DNA from: CAXBNB01 sp965267535
GTDB taxonomy: Bacteria; Bacteroidota; Bacteroidia; Cytophagales; Cyclobacteriaceae
NCBI GenBank assembly: GCA_965267535.1
Contig: OZ254082.1
Span: forward strand, 868,001-932,000
Reading direction: 5' to 3'
Length of the DNA stretch: 64,000 nucleotides
Shown: piece by piece, positions 15,669 to 24,690 of the stretch
Position numbering within the stretch: position 1 is the stretch's first letter
Layout: each line of letters starts with the position of its first letter
Program-made: the position numbers and the translations under genes
Notes under the pieces: model-generated
Told to the model about the DNA's origin: nothing
The model's input: the letters and a program-made list of their open reading frames with translations, nothing else
Database searches by the model: none

Positions 15669-16595
15669 ATGAAAAAAAGCACCAGATTAGCCATCATACT
15701 TGTTGGATTAGTAGCTTTTTCGTTGTTTATAGCCCTATCCGAAAAGCAAACTCACAAAGCGTCGTTTGATACGGGTATGTTTGCAGTGGCCGATACAGCC
15801 GGAGTGGTAGCGGTAGAGATCAAAGGTGCTACTACCAACCGGTTGGAAAAAAAAGGAAATAGCTGGGAGATAAATGATACACACGTTGTAGACCCCAATA
15901 CCATAAAAGTGCTACAGACAATACTGGCACAGGTAAGTGTGAAAAGACCAGTAGCCAGACTAAACAATGATGCCATTGTGCAGGAGTTGAGAAATGAGGG
16001 GCATAAAGTGACGTTGTTTTTTTCCGACGGATCGGAGAGGCAGTTCTGGGCCGGAGGTGATGCCGCAAAGAAAAATGCTTTTTTTGCCGATGACGAGCGA
16101 GCTTATGTGGTAGCAATACCCGGCTACAACAACTATATTTCGGGCATCTTCGAACTCACTGCCAGCCAGTGGCGCGATCGATTGCTTTTTGCTTCTACAT
16201 GGCGAACTTTACAATCGCTCACGATCGATTATGAAGAGCAAAAAAATGACCTGACCATTGCTTTTGAGGATGATTTTCTCAAAGTACAGGGTGTGAATAA
16301 GCTGGATACTACTGCACTTATGGACTATGTGCAGCAATATGCATACTTTCAGATCAATGATTATTTGCCGCGAGGAAAATACCCCCGCTACGAGGCACTG
16401 ACAGGCAAGTCTCCTAAAGCAACGATATCACTTCGGGATATTGATGAGACCAAAAACAAGACCCTTACAGTGTATCCATTGCTGAAAGGGGAGTCGTTTT
16501 ATCTGGTAACAGATCAAGCCGGTGAAATGATGGTGATAGATGCGCGCAGAATGGAAAATCTTTTAGTTAAAAAAGACCAATTCATATCTGAATAG
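15669..16595 (+). CDS. DUF4340 domain protein
   Basis: A 308-residue protein with an N-terminal membrane anchor or signal segment (RLAIILVGLVAFSLFIALSE) followed by a DUF4340 domain: VEIKGATTNRLEKKGNSWEIND, FFSDGSERQFWAGGDAAKKN, YVVAIPGYNNYISGIFELTASQWRDRLLF. DUF4340 proteins are predicted to sit outside the inner membrane and are often encoded with GldG-type ABC transporter components. In many Bacteroidota the gene precedes dnaN, as here. No gldF/gldG is present upstream in this window. Biochemical role unknown. Confidence 0.8.
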   Translation: MKKSTRLAIILVGLVAFSLFIALSEKQTHKASFDTGMFAVADTAGVVAVEIKGATTNRLEKKGNSWEINDTHVVDPNTIKVLQTILAQVSVKRPVARLNNDAIVQELRNEGHKVTLFFSDGSERQFWAGGDAAKKNAFFADDERAYVVAIPGYNNYISGIFELTASQWRDRLLFASTWRTLQSLTIDYEEQKNDLTIAFEDDFLKVQGVNKLDTTALMDYVQQYAYFQINDYLPRGKYPRYEALTGKSPKATISLRDIDETKNKTLTVYPLLKGESFYLVTDQAGEMMVIDARRMENLLVKKDQFISE

Positions 16596-16744
16596 TCATT
16601 GTCTTTTCGCCAAAACATCATTATTTTGCGCAATGATATTTTGGGATCGCTTTGTTCCTGTTTGTCATCGACCTTGGAACCGACCATTTTTCAGCATGTG
16701 GTCGTCCTTTCATCTAAAATTTTAATTAAAAATAATTCGGCAGA

Positions 16745-17872
16745 ATGAAATTCATAGTTTCTTCATCTTACCTTAAAAAAGAGCTAGCAGCCATCAATGG
16801 GGTAATCACGACCAATCCAGTAGTACCCATATTGGAAAACTTTTTATTCGAGATCAACGACGGAACGTTGACCGTAACTGCCTCAGACTTGCAAACCTCA
16901 ATGGTGACCGAGCTGGAGGTGGAAGCCAAAGAGAATGGCAGTATCGCCGTGCCATCAAAGATTTTGATGGAAACCCTGACCAATCTGCCGGAGCAGCCGG
17001 TCACGTTCAGTATCGATGAAGAAACCTATAGTATTGAAATCAACTCTGATAATGGACGGTATAAGTTGTCGGGAGAGAATGCTACTGATTTCCCCAAAGT
17101 ACCTACAGTATCGGATGGCAATTCGGTAAACATATCTTCGGATGTACTGGCTACCGCCATAAATAACACTATACTGGCTACCAGCAACGACGAGCTTCGT
17201 CCTGCTATGACTGGGGTGTATATGAATCTGACAGACACCAACACTACCTTCGTAGCGACGGATGGTCACCGGCTCATTCGCTACAGAAGAGTAGATATTG
17301 CTTCGGAAAGCGATAACTCTATGATCGTTCCCCGCAAGGCGCTTACACTGCTGAAATCTACATTGCCTGCCGAAAATACCAATGTAAATGTTGAGTTTAA
17401 TGTGTCAAACGCGTTTTTTAAGTTTGGTAATATCTTTATGGTATGTCGACTGATCGATGAGCGCTACCCCGACTATGAAAATGTGATACCTGCCAACAAT
17501 GAAAACAACATGACGATCAATAGGTCTGAGTTGTTGGGTTCGTTGAAGCGTATTGCTATTTATGCTAATAAAACTACCCATCAGGTAAGATTGAAGATTA
17601 CAGGAAGTGAACTGGTAGTGTCTTCTGAGGATTTGGATTTTTCTAACGAAGCAAACGAGCGCTTGTCTTGTGATCACGACGGAGAAGATATAGAAATCGG
17701 TTTCAATGGCAAGTTTCTGATAGAGCTGCTAGGCAATGTAAGCTCTAAAGAAGTAACCATGAAATTTTCAGAGCCGAATAAGGCGGGATTGATTGTGCCG
17801 GTATCGCAGGATGAAAACGAAGATTTGCTTATGCTGGTAATGCCTGTAATGTTGAGCAATTACACAGTATAA
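16745..17872 (+). CDS. dnaN: DNA polymerase III beta sliding clamp
   Basis: A 375-residue beta clamp with three repeated domains (about 1-125, 126-250, 251-375). Recognisable segments are MKFIVSSSYLKKELAAINGVI at the start, LRPAMTGVYMN then ATDGHRLIRYR in the middle, and MLVMPVMLSNYTV at the end, close to the canonical MPMRL tail of the partner-binding cleft. It tethers the replicase to DNA. It lies 149 bp after DUF4340, not beside dnaA, and ends at a good terminator. Confidence 0.97.
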   Translation: MKFIVSSSYLKKELAAINGVITTNPVVPILENFLFEINDGTLTVTASDLQTSMVTELEVEAKENGSIAVPSKILMETLTNLPEQPVTFSIDEETYSIEINSDNGRYKLSGENATDFPKVPTVSDGNSVNISSDVLATAINNTILATSNDELRPAMTGVYMNLTDTNTTFVATDGHRLIRYRRVDIASESDNSMIVPRKALTLLKSTLPAENTNVNVEFNVSNAFFKFGNIFMVCRLIDERYPDYENVIPANNENNMTINRSELLGSLKRIAIYANKTTHQVRLKITGSELVVSSEDLDFSNEANERLSCDHDGEDIEIGFNGKFLIELLGNVSSKEVTMKFSEPNKAGLIVPVSQDENEDLLMLVMPVMLSNYTV

Positions 17873-17896
17873 GTTTTATAAAACAAACAATATTTT

Positions 17897-17929
17897 AAAA
17901 CAGCATCGGTATCCGGTGCTGTTTTTTTT
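17897..17929 (+). terminator. intrinsic terminator after dnaN
   Basis: CAGCATCGG (17901-17909) pairs with CCGGTGCTG (17913-17921) with one T-G wobble and a 3-nt loop. An A-run precedes it and eight T residues follow. Confidence 0.85.
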
Positions 17930-17968
17930 GTTGTTATCTGTGCTGTGTTTTGGGGCTAATCGGCGTAA

Positions 17969-18406
17969 TCAAACTTTTTTAGTATTGATCTGGATAGTGC
18001 CTAGCAATGTTTTGTGTACAGGGCACTTGTTGGCAATGTCCATGAGCCGGTCAATTTGTTTTTGATCAAGGTCGCCTTTCAGGTCTATGTCGCGTGTGAT
18101 GATGTCTATTTTAGTATTGGGCTTTTCACACCCCTCACAGTCGCTTGCGTATTCTTTGGCGTGGCTCAGGGTCACGTTTACTCCTGTCAGTGGCCAGTCT
18201 TTTCGATTGGCATACATGGTGATGGTGAGTGCCGTACACGATCCCAGACTAGATAGCAGCAGGTCGTAAGGCGTAGGGCCTTTGTCATTGCCTCCTACAC
18301 TTTTGGGTTCGTCAGCCAGCCACTCATGTTGGTTGGTTTTTATTTTGGTGGTGTAGCCATCGTCTCCTATGCTTACATAAATTTGATTTTTGTCTGTGGT
18401 GCTCAT
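17969..18406 (-). CDS. OsmC/Ohr family peroxiredoxin-like protein
   Basis: A 145-residue cytosolic protein of the OsmC family, which reduces organic hydroperoxides with two cysteines. Both are present: Cys57 in SSLGSCTALTI and Cys128 in NKCPVHKTL. An additional CxxC pair (SDCEGCEK, about 90-93) is not needed for the known mechanism. GPTPYDLLLSSLGSC is typical of the YhfA/OsmC branch. It is transcribed leftward, downstream of the terminator of the large DUF2723 gene, so it probably has its own promoter. Confidence 0.88.
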   Translation of the reverse strand: MSTTDKNQIYVSIGDDGYTTKIKTNQHEWLADEPKSVGGNDKGPTPYDLLLSSLGSCTALTITMYANRKDWPLTGVNVTLSHAKEYASDCEGCEKPNTKIDIITRDIDLKGDLDQKQIDRLMDIANKCPVHKTLLGTIQINTKKV

Positions 18407-18456
18407 ATCATGCTTGTTTTTTCTGATACAGAAGATACGTTATACACAGGCAAAAT

Positions 18457-18490
18457 AAAAACCCTGACACTTTTAGGTAGTATCAGGGCT
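18457..18490 (-). terminator. intrinsic terminator of the DUF2723 gene
   Basis: CCCTGACACT (18462-18471) pairs with AGTATCAGGG (18479-18488) apart from one mismatch. On the minus strand the stem is followed by TTTTTATTTT. It lies about 30 bp beyond the stop codon of the leftward DUF2723 gene. Confidence 0.75.
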
Positions 18491-18515
18491 TTTAATGGGC
18501 AGAGTAAAAGTCAAG

Positions 18516-21458
18516 TTAACCCGCCAGTTCGTAGTGTTTTCTAAAAAGCTGTTCGTACTTATTAGCCAGGTCATTGAGGTTTGACGACTTAAATGCTCTG
18601 GCCAGTTCGCTGAGTTCTATCAGGTTTTTCTGAATTTCCAGTTGATCCATTATGCCATTGCCAAACAAGTAAGTAAGCATTTCGTCTGAGCGGACAGACA
18701 TTACTTCAGCTATTTCTTTGGCTTTTTCTTCTTCACCTACAGCAAGTAACAAGCCTACCTGCTGCACACTAAAGTGGTCGTAGCGTACTGCATGATCAGG
18801 CATGATTTCCAGGCATTTTAAAAGTGCCTGTCTTGCTTTTTCTGTTTTACCTTCCTGCAGCAATGCCTCTGCAAGGGTATTGAAGCTGGCTCGGTGATTG
18901 AGAATAAACCCTTTGTAGTCTTCCGAATAGTATACGTCAGGGTTGTCCAGTCCTCTCCAATAGAAATTGTTCATCATGTTGTCGTACATTTTGTCTGTAT
19001 CTACGAGCAATTCCGATGGGTTCGGATTTTCTACGGGCAGCAGTCTAAATGCCATGCCTTCCTGCACCATGTACTGCCTCAGGTTGAGATTTACTCCGGC
19101 CAGAGAAGTGTTGTTGAAATAGATAGGACGTTCCCAATTGTTGTTTACGATTAGGTCGAGTATCGCCAGGTCTTTCTTTTCCAGCGCTCTTCCTTTAAGC
19201 GTCCATGTCATTCTGTTTGTCAGCAAGTGTTTTTTGGTCTCAGGTATTATGCCTTTAGCCAGTACTGCCGAGGTGTCTACATTGAGGTAGAAGTTTCTCG
19301 AAGGTACAGAGTTGTAGCTGCTGATAGATGTGGGTATCTGCAAGGCTGGATGTTCGTCTTTGATCAGTTTTAAAAACTGGCGGGTGTTCATGGCACCTTT
19401 TATATTTTCTCTTTCTACCAGAGGTAAATAATCATTGAGGCCTCCTTGTACGTAGTTTTCTTTGGCTAGCCCAAATGGCAGAGGTTTTGATTCGTATGCA
19501 TCGCGCATCATCTGCTCTATGTACCAGTCGGTATTGAAGTAGCTAAGCACGATTACGCGCACATCGGTACGGAATCCTTCTACCTCCTGTGCATACCAGA
19601 GAGGGAAGGTGTCATTGTCTCCCCCGGTGAAAATAATAGCATTTGGGGCGCAGGATGCCAGAAAATTTTTGGCAGAATCTACAGAGAAGTATCGATCTGA
19701 TCTGTCGTGATCGTCCCACCCTTCGGCAGCCATGATAGTAGGCGATGAAAAGGCGATCAATAGTGCTACGATAGCCGCCAGTGTGCCGTTTTTGAGTATA
19801 AACTGCAGTCCTCTAAACAAACCGATTACTCCAAAGCCAATCCAGAAAGCAAAAGCATAGTATGAGCCAGCATAGATGTAGTCGCGCTCACGAGGTTCTA
19901 CTGGCGGAGAGTTGAGGTAAAGCACGATGGCTGCACCGGTAAGGAAAAACAACATGGCCACAAACAGAAAGTTGTTGGGGTCTTTGTAGTATTGAAAAAA
20001 CAACCCTACAAGTCCCAGCAGCAGAGGAATCATAAAGAAAGCATTTCTTCCACGGTTTTCGGCTAGCTCTTTGGGCACTTCTTTTAGTGCAGCGGGTATC
20101 CCCATCCAATCAGCGCCCTGTATATCTGATTCTCGCCCGGAAAAATTCCACATAAAGTAGCGGAAATACATTGTGCCAAGCTGATGGTTGATCAGGTATG
20201 AAATATTGTCGGCAAAACTGGGTTTTTCGCCTGGGCTTAAATCCAGAAGCTGTCGGTATTTTTGTACGTGAGCCGGAGCACTACTCCAGGCACGAGGCAG
20301 GACAGAAGTATGTTGAGGGTCGTATATATACTCCATCTTGTAGTCTGCTACTTCGTATTTTTCCTTTCCCTTGCGGTATACAGGCTCACCTTTTTTCTGG
20401 TCTACTACCTCAGCGGTAAACAACTGACCTTTGAGCAATGGACGACTGCCATATTGCTCGCGCTTGAGATAGGATACAAAACTCAGAAGGTTTTCGGGGT
20501 TGTTTTCGTCAATAGGGGGGTTGTAGCTAGATCGAATAAGTACCAGCGTATACGATGAATAACCAATCAAAATAAAGGCAAAGCAAAGCAAGGCGGTGTT
20601 TAGAGTCGCTTTTTGTTCTTTTACCGAGTAGTATATGCCGTATATAAGACCTCCCAGAATAAGTAAAATCAATAAGACTACTCCAGAGCCAAAAGGAAGT
20701 CCGATGTTGTTGACAAAAAACACTTCCATCTTTCCGGCGAGAGTGGGTAGGCCTGGGATTATGCCTTCCATTATAATCATAATGATGGCTCCACTGATTG
20801 CCAGTGTTACCATTACCCCTTTGAAAGTTACTTTTTCTCTTTTCTTGAAATAATAGATGAGGCCCAGAGCAGGTAGTGTAACCAGGTTGAGCAAGTGAAC
20901 GCCTATAGAGAGTCCCACCATGTAGGCGATAAGGATCATCCAGCGGTTTTGGCGACTTGGGTCGTCTATGTTTTCCCATTTCAGCATGGCCCAAACCACA
21001 AAAGCAGTAAAGAATGATGACATGCCGTACACTTCAGCCTCTACAGCTGAAAACCAAAACGAATCTGAAAATGTGTATGAAAGAGCACCAATAGCACCAC
21101 TACCGATAATGAGCAGGTTTTTCCATGATGCCTCTTCAGGCACTAGTTTTTGGGCCAGATGAGTGATAGACCAAAACATGAACAGGATAGTAAATCCACT
21201 GCTGACTACACTGAGCATATTGATCCAGTAGGCTACCTGCTGGGTGTCGCCTAGTGCCAGAAAAGAAAAAAGGCGACCAATAAGCAAAAACAGTGGTGCG
21301 CCGGGAGGGTGGGGTACTTCCAGTTTGTACGATACAGCAATAAATTCTCCACAGTCCCAATAGCTGGCTGTGGGTTCAACGGTAAGGGCGTATACCGTGG
21401 TAGAAATAATGAAAAGCGCCCATCCGGCAATATTGTTTATCTTGTTGAAGTCAGACAT
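18516..21458 (-). CDS. DUF2723 (TMEM260-like) polytopic membrane protein
   Basis: A 980-residue protein. The N-terminal part has about 12 hydrophobic segments; the early motif ASYWDCGEFIAVSYKLEVPHPPGAP places Asp35 and Glu38 in the first outer loop, as in GT-C fold glycosyltransferases that use lipid-linked sugars. A periplasmic region follows (around 530-850, including FTGGDNDTFPLWYAQEVEGFRTDVRV). The C-terminus has TPR-like helices (ALLQEGKTEKARQALLKCLEIMPDHA). The human relative TMEM260 is a protein O-mannosyltransferase, so O-glycosylation of exported proteins is a reasonable inference; no bacterial activity can be shown from sequence. It has its own terminator. Confidence 0.85.
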   Translation of the reverse strand: MSDFNKINNIAGWALFIISTTVYALTVEPTASYWDCGEFIAVSYKLEVPHPPGAPLFLLIGRLFSFLALGDTQQVAYWINMLSVVSSGFTILFMFWSITHLAQKLVPEEASWKNLLIIGSGAIGALSYTFSDSFWFSAVEAEVYGMSSFFTAFVVWAMLKWENIDDPSRQNRWMILIAYMVGLSIGVHLLNLVTLPALGLIYYFKKREKVTFKGVMVTLAISGAIIMIIMEGIIPGLPTLAGKMEVFFVNNIGLPFGSGVVLLILLILGGLIYGIYYSVKEQKATLNTALLCFAFILIGYSSYTLVLIRSSYNPPIDENNPENLLSFVSYLKREQYGSRPLLKGQLFTAEVVDQKKGEPVYRKGKEKYEVADYKMEYIYDPQHTSVLPRAWSSAPAHVQKYRQLLDLSPGEKPSFADNISYLINHQLGTMYFRYFMWNFSGRESDIQGADWMGIPAALKEVPKELAENRGRNAFFMIPLLLGLVGLFFQYYKDPNNFLFVAMLFFLTGAAIVLYLNSPPVEPRERDYIYAGSYYAFAFWIGFGVIGLFRGLQFILKNGTLAAIVALLIAFSSPTIMAAEGWDDHDRSDRYFSVDSAKNFLASCAPNAIIFTGGDNDTFPLWYAQEVEGFRTDVRVIVLSYFNTDWYIEQMMRDAYESKPLPFGLAKENYVQGGLNDYLPLVERENIKGAMNTRQFLKLIKDEHPALQIPTSISSYNSVPSRNFYLNVDTSAVLAKGIIPETKKHLLTNRMTWTLKGRALEKKDLAILDLIVNNNWERPIYFNNTSLAGVNLNLRQYMVQEGMAFRLLPVENPNPSELLVDTDKMYDNMMNNFYWRGLDNPDVYYSEDYKGFILNHRASFNTLAEALLQEGKTEKARQALLKCLEIMPDHAVRYDHFSVQQVGLLLAVGEEEKAKEIAEVMSVRSDEMLTYLFGNGIMDQLEIQKNLIELSELARAFKSSNLNDLANKYEQLFRKHYELAG

Positions 21459-21509
21459 AAAGTATGATTTTATAACTGGCGAAAATAGTAATTTATAGGC
21501 AATTACCCC

Positions 21510-21619
21510 GATCGTAGGGTTTATTATTTAGATGCCGATAAGCAGGCTCAGCTTAGAAAGTATCAGGTGTGTAAGCTACATGGCGGGTGAGGTGAGGATA
21601 CTTCAACCCTAGCCCGATC
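21510..21619. other. junction-like structured element, possible RNA
   Basis: GATCGTAGGGTT (21510-21521) pairs with AACCCTA (21605-21611) and, after a 3-nt bulge, CGATC (21615-21619). Inside, AAGTATC (21558-21564) pairs with GATACTT (21597-21603), stacked one base from the outer helix. TAAGC/GCTTA forms another small hairpin, and TGTA/TACA a further one. Strand and function are unknown. On the minus strand it would lie in the leader of the DUF2723 gene. Confidence 0.4.
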
Positions 21620-21633
21620 AAACATATCCGAAG

Positions 21634-21674
21634 CTGTATTCCAAACAATCGACTAGTGATTCTATGGAATACAG
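21634..21674. other. 41-nt hairpin
   Basis: CTGTATTCCA (21634-21643) pairs perfectly with TGGAATACAG (21665-21674). A symmetric 3/3 internal loop is followed by AATC/GATT and a 7-nt loop. There is no T-run after it on either strand, so it is not an obvious terminator. Confidence 0.5.
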
Positions 21675-22077
21675 AAAACCATCCCTTTTTCATAAAAAGC
21701 TTGCATCTGAATAAACGACACACTTCTGTAATTGCTGTTCATGGGTCTCTTTTTTTTAATACTAGCGAAAGTGATTCTCAACAGAGCCTAAGTAACGTAT
21801 ATCGTTAGCATTTTGTATATCTGATTAAGCTTAGATGACAGTAAAATCAGTACTTGCAGGATTATTCTCTTTTTAACTAAATAAAATACCATTGAGGGCG
21901 GTACTTTGACTTGTTTTTGCGGCTACTATTCTCCTCATTGTAAAATCCCCAGAAAGAATATCCGTAAAAAAGTATCCCCGAGCACCAGGGTTGTAAGGCA
22001 TAAGTGTAAAAAGCAACAGGAGTGAGCTGAGTTAAAATGAAGACTTCTTCGAGCAATGTTGATCCTGAGGTTTGCGT

Positions 22078-22085
22078 TATATTTG
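22078..22085 (+). promoter_or_regulatory. -7 element for the M1 peptidase gene
   Basis: TATATTTG matches TAnnTTTG. A TTG at 22059-22061 gives a short spacer of 16 bp. The ATG at 22098 or 22104 lies 12 or 18 nt after it. Confidence 0.5.
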
Positions 22086-22103
22086 CCGCAATTACCGATG
22101 GTT

Positions 22104-24563
22104 ATGATTAGAAAAATTAAGACAAGAATACCCTTACTGTTTGTAGTGCTGTTGACGATGTGGAATGCTTCGCATGGGCAGGAAGCAGGTACATATCGAG
22201 CTACCCGATCGTTGCATATGGATTTGCTCCATACCCGACTGGAAGTATCATTCGACTGGCAAAAACAGCACATGCACGGTAAAGCCACACTGGATATGAG
22301 TCCATACTTTTTCCCACAAGATGATGTGGAACTGGATGCCAAAGGGATGCTTATTCACGATGTGCAGTTGGTAGACAAAGCGGATTCTACTGTTCTTGAT
22401 TTTGTTTATGAAGCGGACAAGCTACAGGTAAAATTGCCTCAAACCTATGGTAGGCAAGATACGCTTCGCTTGTTCATAGAGTATACGGCCCGCCCAAACG
22501 AGCGAGCCATTGAGGGCAGTGAAGCCATAAAAGCCGATAAAGGGTTGTATTTTATAAATCCACTGGGCACTGAAAAGAACAAACCCCAGCAAATATGGAC
22601 ACAGGGAGAAACCGAATCCAATTCTGTGTGGTTTCCTACTGTAGACGCGCCTAACGAAAAGACTACACAGGAGATATTTATTACTGTGGAGGAGCGTTTC
22701 AAAACCCTGTCTAACGGATTGTTGCTGGAATCAAAAGACAATGGAGATGGTACTCGTACTGATTATTGGAAAATGGATGTTCCTCATGCACCCTATCTGG
22801 TAATGATGGCCATAGGTGAGTTTGCAGAAGTAAAAGATCAATGGGGGGATATTCCACTCTCGTATATGGTAGAGCCGGCATACGAACCGTATGCCAAATC
22901 TGTTTTCGGGCATACTCCGGAGATGATGACTTATTTCACGGAATTGTTGGAAGTGGGGTTTCCCTGGCCAAAATACACACAGGTAGTCGTGCGGGATTAT
23001 GTGTCTGGTGCCATGGAAAATACTACAGCGTCGGTATTTATGGAAGAGGTGCAGTCGACCGATCGGGAGCTGATAGATCAGCATTGGGATGGTATTATTG
23101 CTCATGAGCTTTTTCATCAGTGGTTTGGCGATTTGGTAACTACCGAATCCTGGTCTAACCTGACGTTGAACGAGGGCTTTGCTACATACGGAGAGTACCT
23201 CTGGGATGAATATAAATACGGAGAAGATGAAGCGGCTTACAACTTTCTGATAACAAGGGATGAGTACTTCGATGAAGCAGAGCAGGAACCAAAACCATTG
23301 ATTCGCTACTACTATGATCATCGTGAAGATATGTTTGACCGACACTCCTACAATAAAGGTGGGTGGGTATTGCACATGCTTCGCAACTATGTAGGCGATG
23401 AGGCGTTTTTTGCTGCTCTGAAGCTGTATCTACTTGACAATGCTTACGAAACAGTGGAAGTAGCTCATCTTCGCTTGGCTTTTGAAGAGATCACCGGAGA
23501 GGACCTCAATTGGTTTTTTGATCAGTGGTTTATGCTTCCGGGGCATCCGGAGTTGCTGGTAGATCATAGCTATAAGGATGACACACTTACGCTGGAAGTA
23601 CAGCAGGTGCAGGATAGCAATGTTCACCTTTTCAGGCTTCCGGTGTTTGTAGATGTGTGGGTAGATGGCCAAAAGGAACGCTTTCCCATAGTGGTGGAAG
23701 AAGAACGGGAAACATATAAGTTTGCACTGCCCCAACAGCCGGATTTGGTCTTGTTTGACGGAGAGCAGCAGTTGTTGGCAAAGGTACGCCACCATAAATC
23801 TGACAAAGAACTGTATTATCAGTTTTTACATGCCGGGTACTATACCGCGCGCAGGGAAGCGATGATGCATGTCCCTCAGTTCACTAACAAGCAACTCAAG
23901 AATGAATTGATAGACAGAGGATTGGATGATCCGTTTTATGACATTCGTCAGATTGCTTTGGAGCATATCGCCGATGAAGAGGTGAAGCCTAAAAAGAAAG
24001 AGGAAAAAATCCTGGCGCTTACAGCCGATAAGAATCCCTTTGTAAGAGCTGATGCGTTGGATCTACTTGCGGGTATCGACTTTCATAAATACAGACAGCA
24101 GGTGCTTCATGCGTTAGAAGATTCTTCGTACTATGCGGCAGCAAGTGCAATACAGATAATGGGTGAGGCAAATGAAGATATTCCTGCTGAAAAGAAGGAG
24201 ACCTTTATGCAGTCAGAAAATATACACCTGGTAGTGGCTTTAGCCGGATACTTTAGCACCCGGGAGCAATACGCTCCCTATGACTGGTATCTGAGCAAGG
24301 TGGAGGTGTTTTCAGGCAATGAACTTTTTTATTTTATACAATATTTTTCGGAGATGCTGCTTCATGCTGATGACAAAGAACGAAAAGCAGCAGTGAGTGT
24401 GTTTTCTGATCTGGCATCTTCACATTCCAATTATATAGTGCGCTTATCTGCTTTTCAGGCGCTCATGCTGCTCGTGGATATGCCGGGTGTGGAAAATTTA
24501 CTCGAAAAAATAAAAAAGGAAGAGAAAGACGATCGTCTGCTATCGATTTACAAGGATTTGTAG
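22104..24563 (+). CDS. M1 family zinc aminopeptidase (exported)
   Basis: An 819-residue gluzincin. A signal peptide (MIRKIKTRIPLLFVVLL, cleaved near HGQEA) targets it out of the cytosol. The exopeptidase motif GAMEN is at about 302, the zinc ligands HELFH at about 334-338, and the third ligand in NEGF near 357. The C-terminal 250 residues contain helical HEAT-like repeats (KKEEKILALTADKNPFVRADALDLLAGIDFH). It should remove N-terminal residues from peptides in the periplasm or at the surface. A start at 22098 is equally possible. It is the first of two exported M1 enzymes here. Confidence 0.9.
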   Translation: MIRKIKTRIPLLFVVLLTMWNASHGQEAGTYRATRSLHMDLLHTRLEVSFDWQKQHMHGKATLDMSPYFFPQDDVELDAKGMLIHDVQLVDKADSTVLDFVYEADKLQVKLPQTYGRQDTLRLFIEYTARPNERAIEGSEAIKADKGLYFINPLGTEKNKPQQIWTQGETESNSVWFPTVDAPNEKTTQEIFITVEERFKTLSNGLLLESKDNGDGTRTDYWKMDVPHAPYLVMMAIGEFAEVKDQWGDIPLSYMVEPAYEPYAKSVFGHTPEMMTYFTELLEVGFPWPKYTQVVVRDYVSGAMENTTASVFMEEVQSTDRELIDQHWDGIIAHELFHQWFGDLVTTESWSNLTLNEGFATYGEYLWDEYKYGEDEAAYNFLITRDEYFDEAEQEPKPLIRYYYDHREDMFDRHSYNKGGWVLHMLRNYVGDEAFFAALKLYLLDNAYETVEVAHLRLAFEEITGEDLNWFFDQWFMLPGHPELLVDHSYKDDTLTLEVQQVQDSNVHLFRLPVFVDVWVDGQKERFPIVVEEERETYKFALPQQPDLVLFDGEQQLLAKVRHHKSDKELYYQFLHAGYYTARREAMMHVPQFTNKQLKNELIDRGLDDPFYDIRQIALEHIADEEVKPKKKEEKILALTADKNPFVRADALDLLAGIDFHKYRQQVLHALEDSSYYAAASAIQIMGEANEDIPAEKKETFMQSENIHLVVALAGYFSTREQYAPYDWYLSKVEVFSGNELFYFIQYFSEMLLHADDKERKAAVSVFSDLASSHSNYIVRLSAFQALMLLVDMPGVENLLEKIKKEEKDDRLLSIYKDL

Positions 24564-24690
24564 GTTAAGGGCTATTTCTTGCTAAAAAATATGCATATCT
24601 TGTCAGATACAAAAGGCCTGTAAAGGCGTCAGGCACATCTCTTGTCAGGTGAAGACAGGGGTGTTAATTTTTTACCCTCAATTTAGATTT

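Larger units (their letters stand above)
21459..22097. other. gene-free region with several stem-loops
   Basis: A 640-bp divergent intergenic stretch without a convincing gene. It contains a long-range paired structure (21510-21619), a separate 41-nt hairpin (21634-21674) and a small hairpin TAACG/CGTTA (21793-21807). The promoter of the M1 peptidase is at its right end. A 26-codon frame from 21532 lies within the paired region and is not convincing as a gene. Confidence 0.55.

Noticed and set aside
21935..22342. 135-codon minus-strand frame near the M1 gene
   Set aside because: Overlaps the real signal peptide region and promoter; cysteine-rich and without a match. Not accepted as a gene.
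22731..23375. 214-codon minus-strand open frame
   Set aside because: Antisense to the catalytic core of the M1 peptidase; composition rich in Cys, His and Phe is typical of a reverse-frame artefact.
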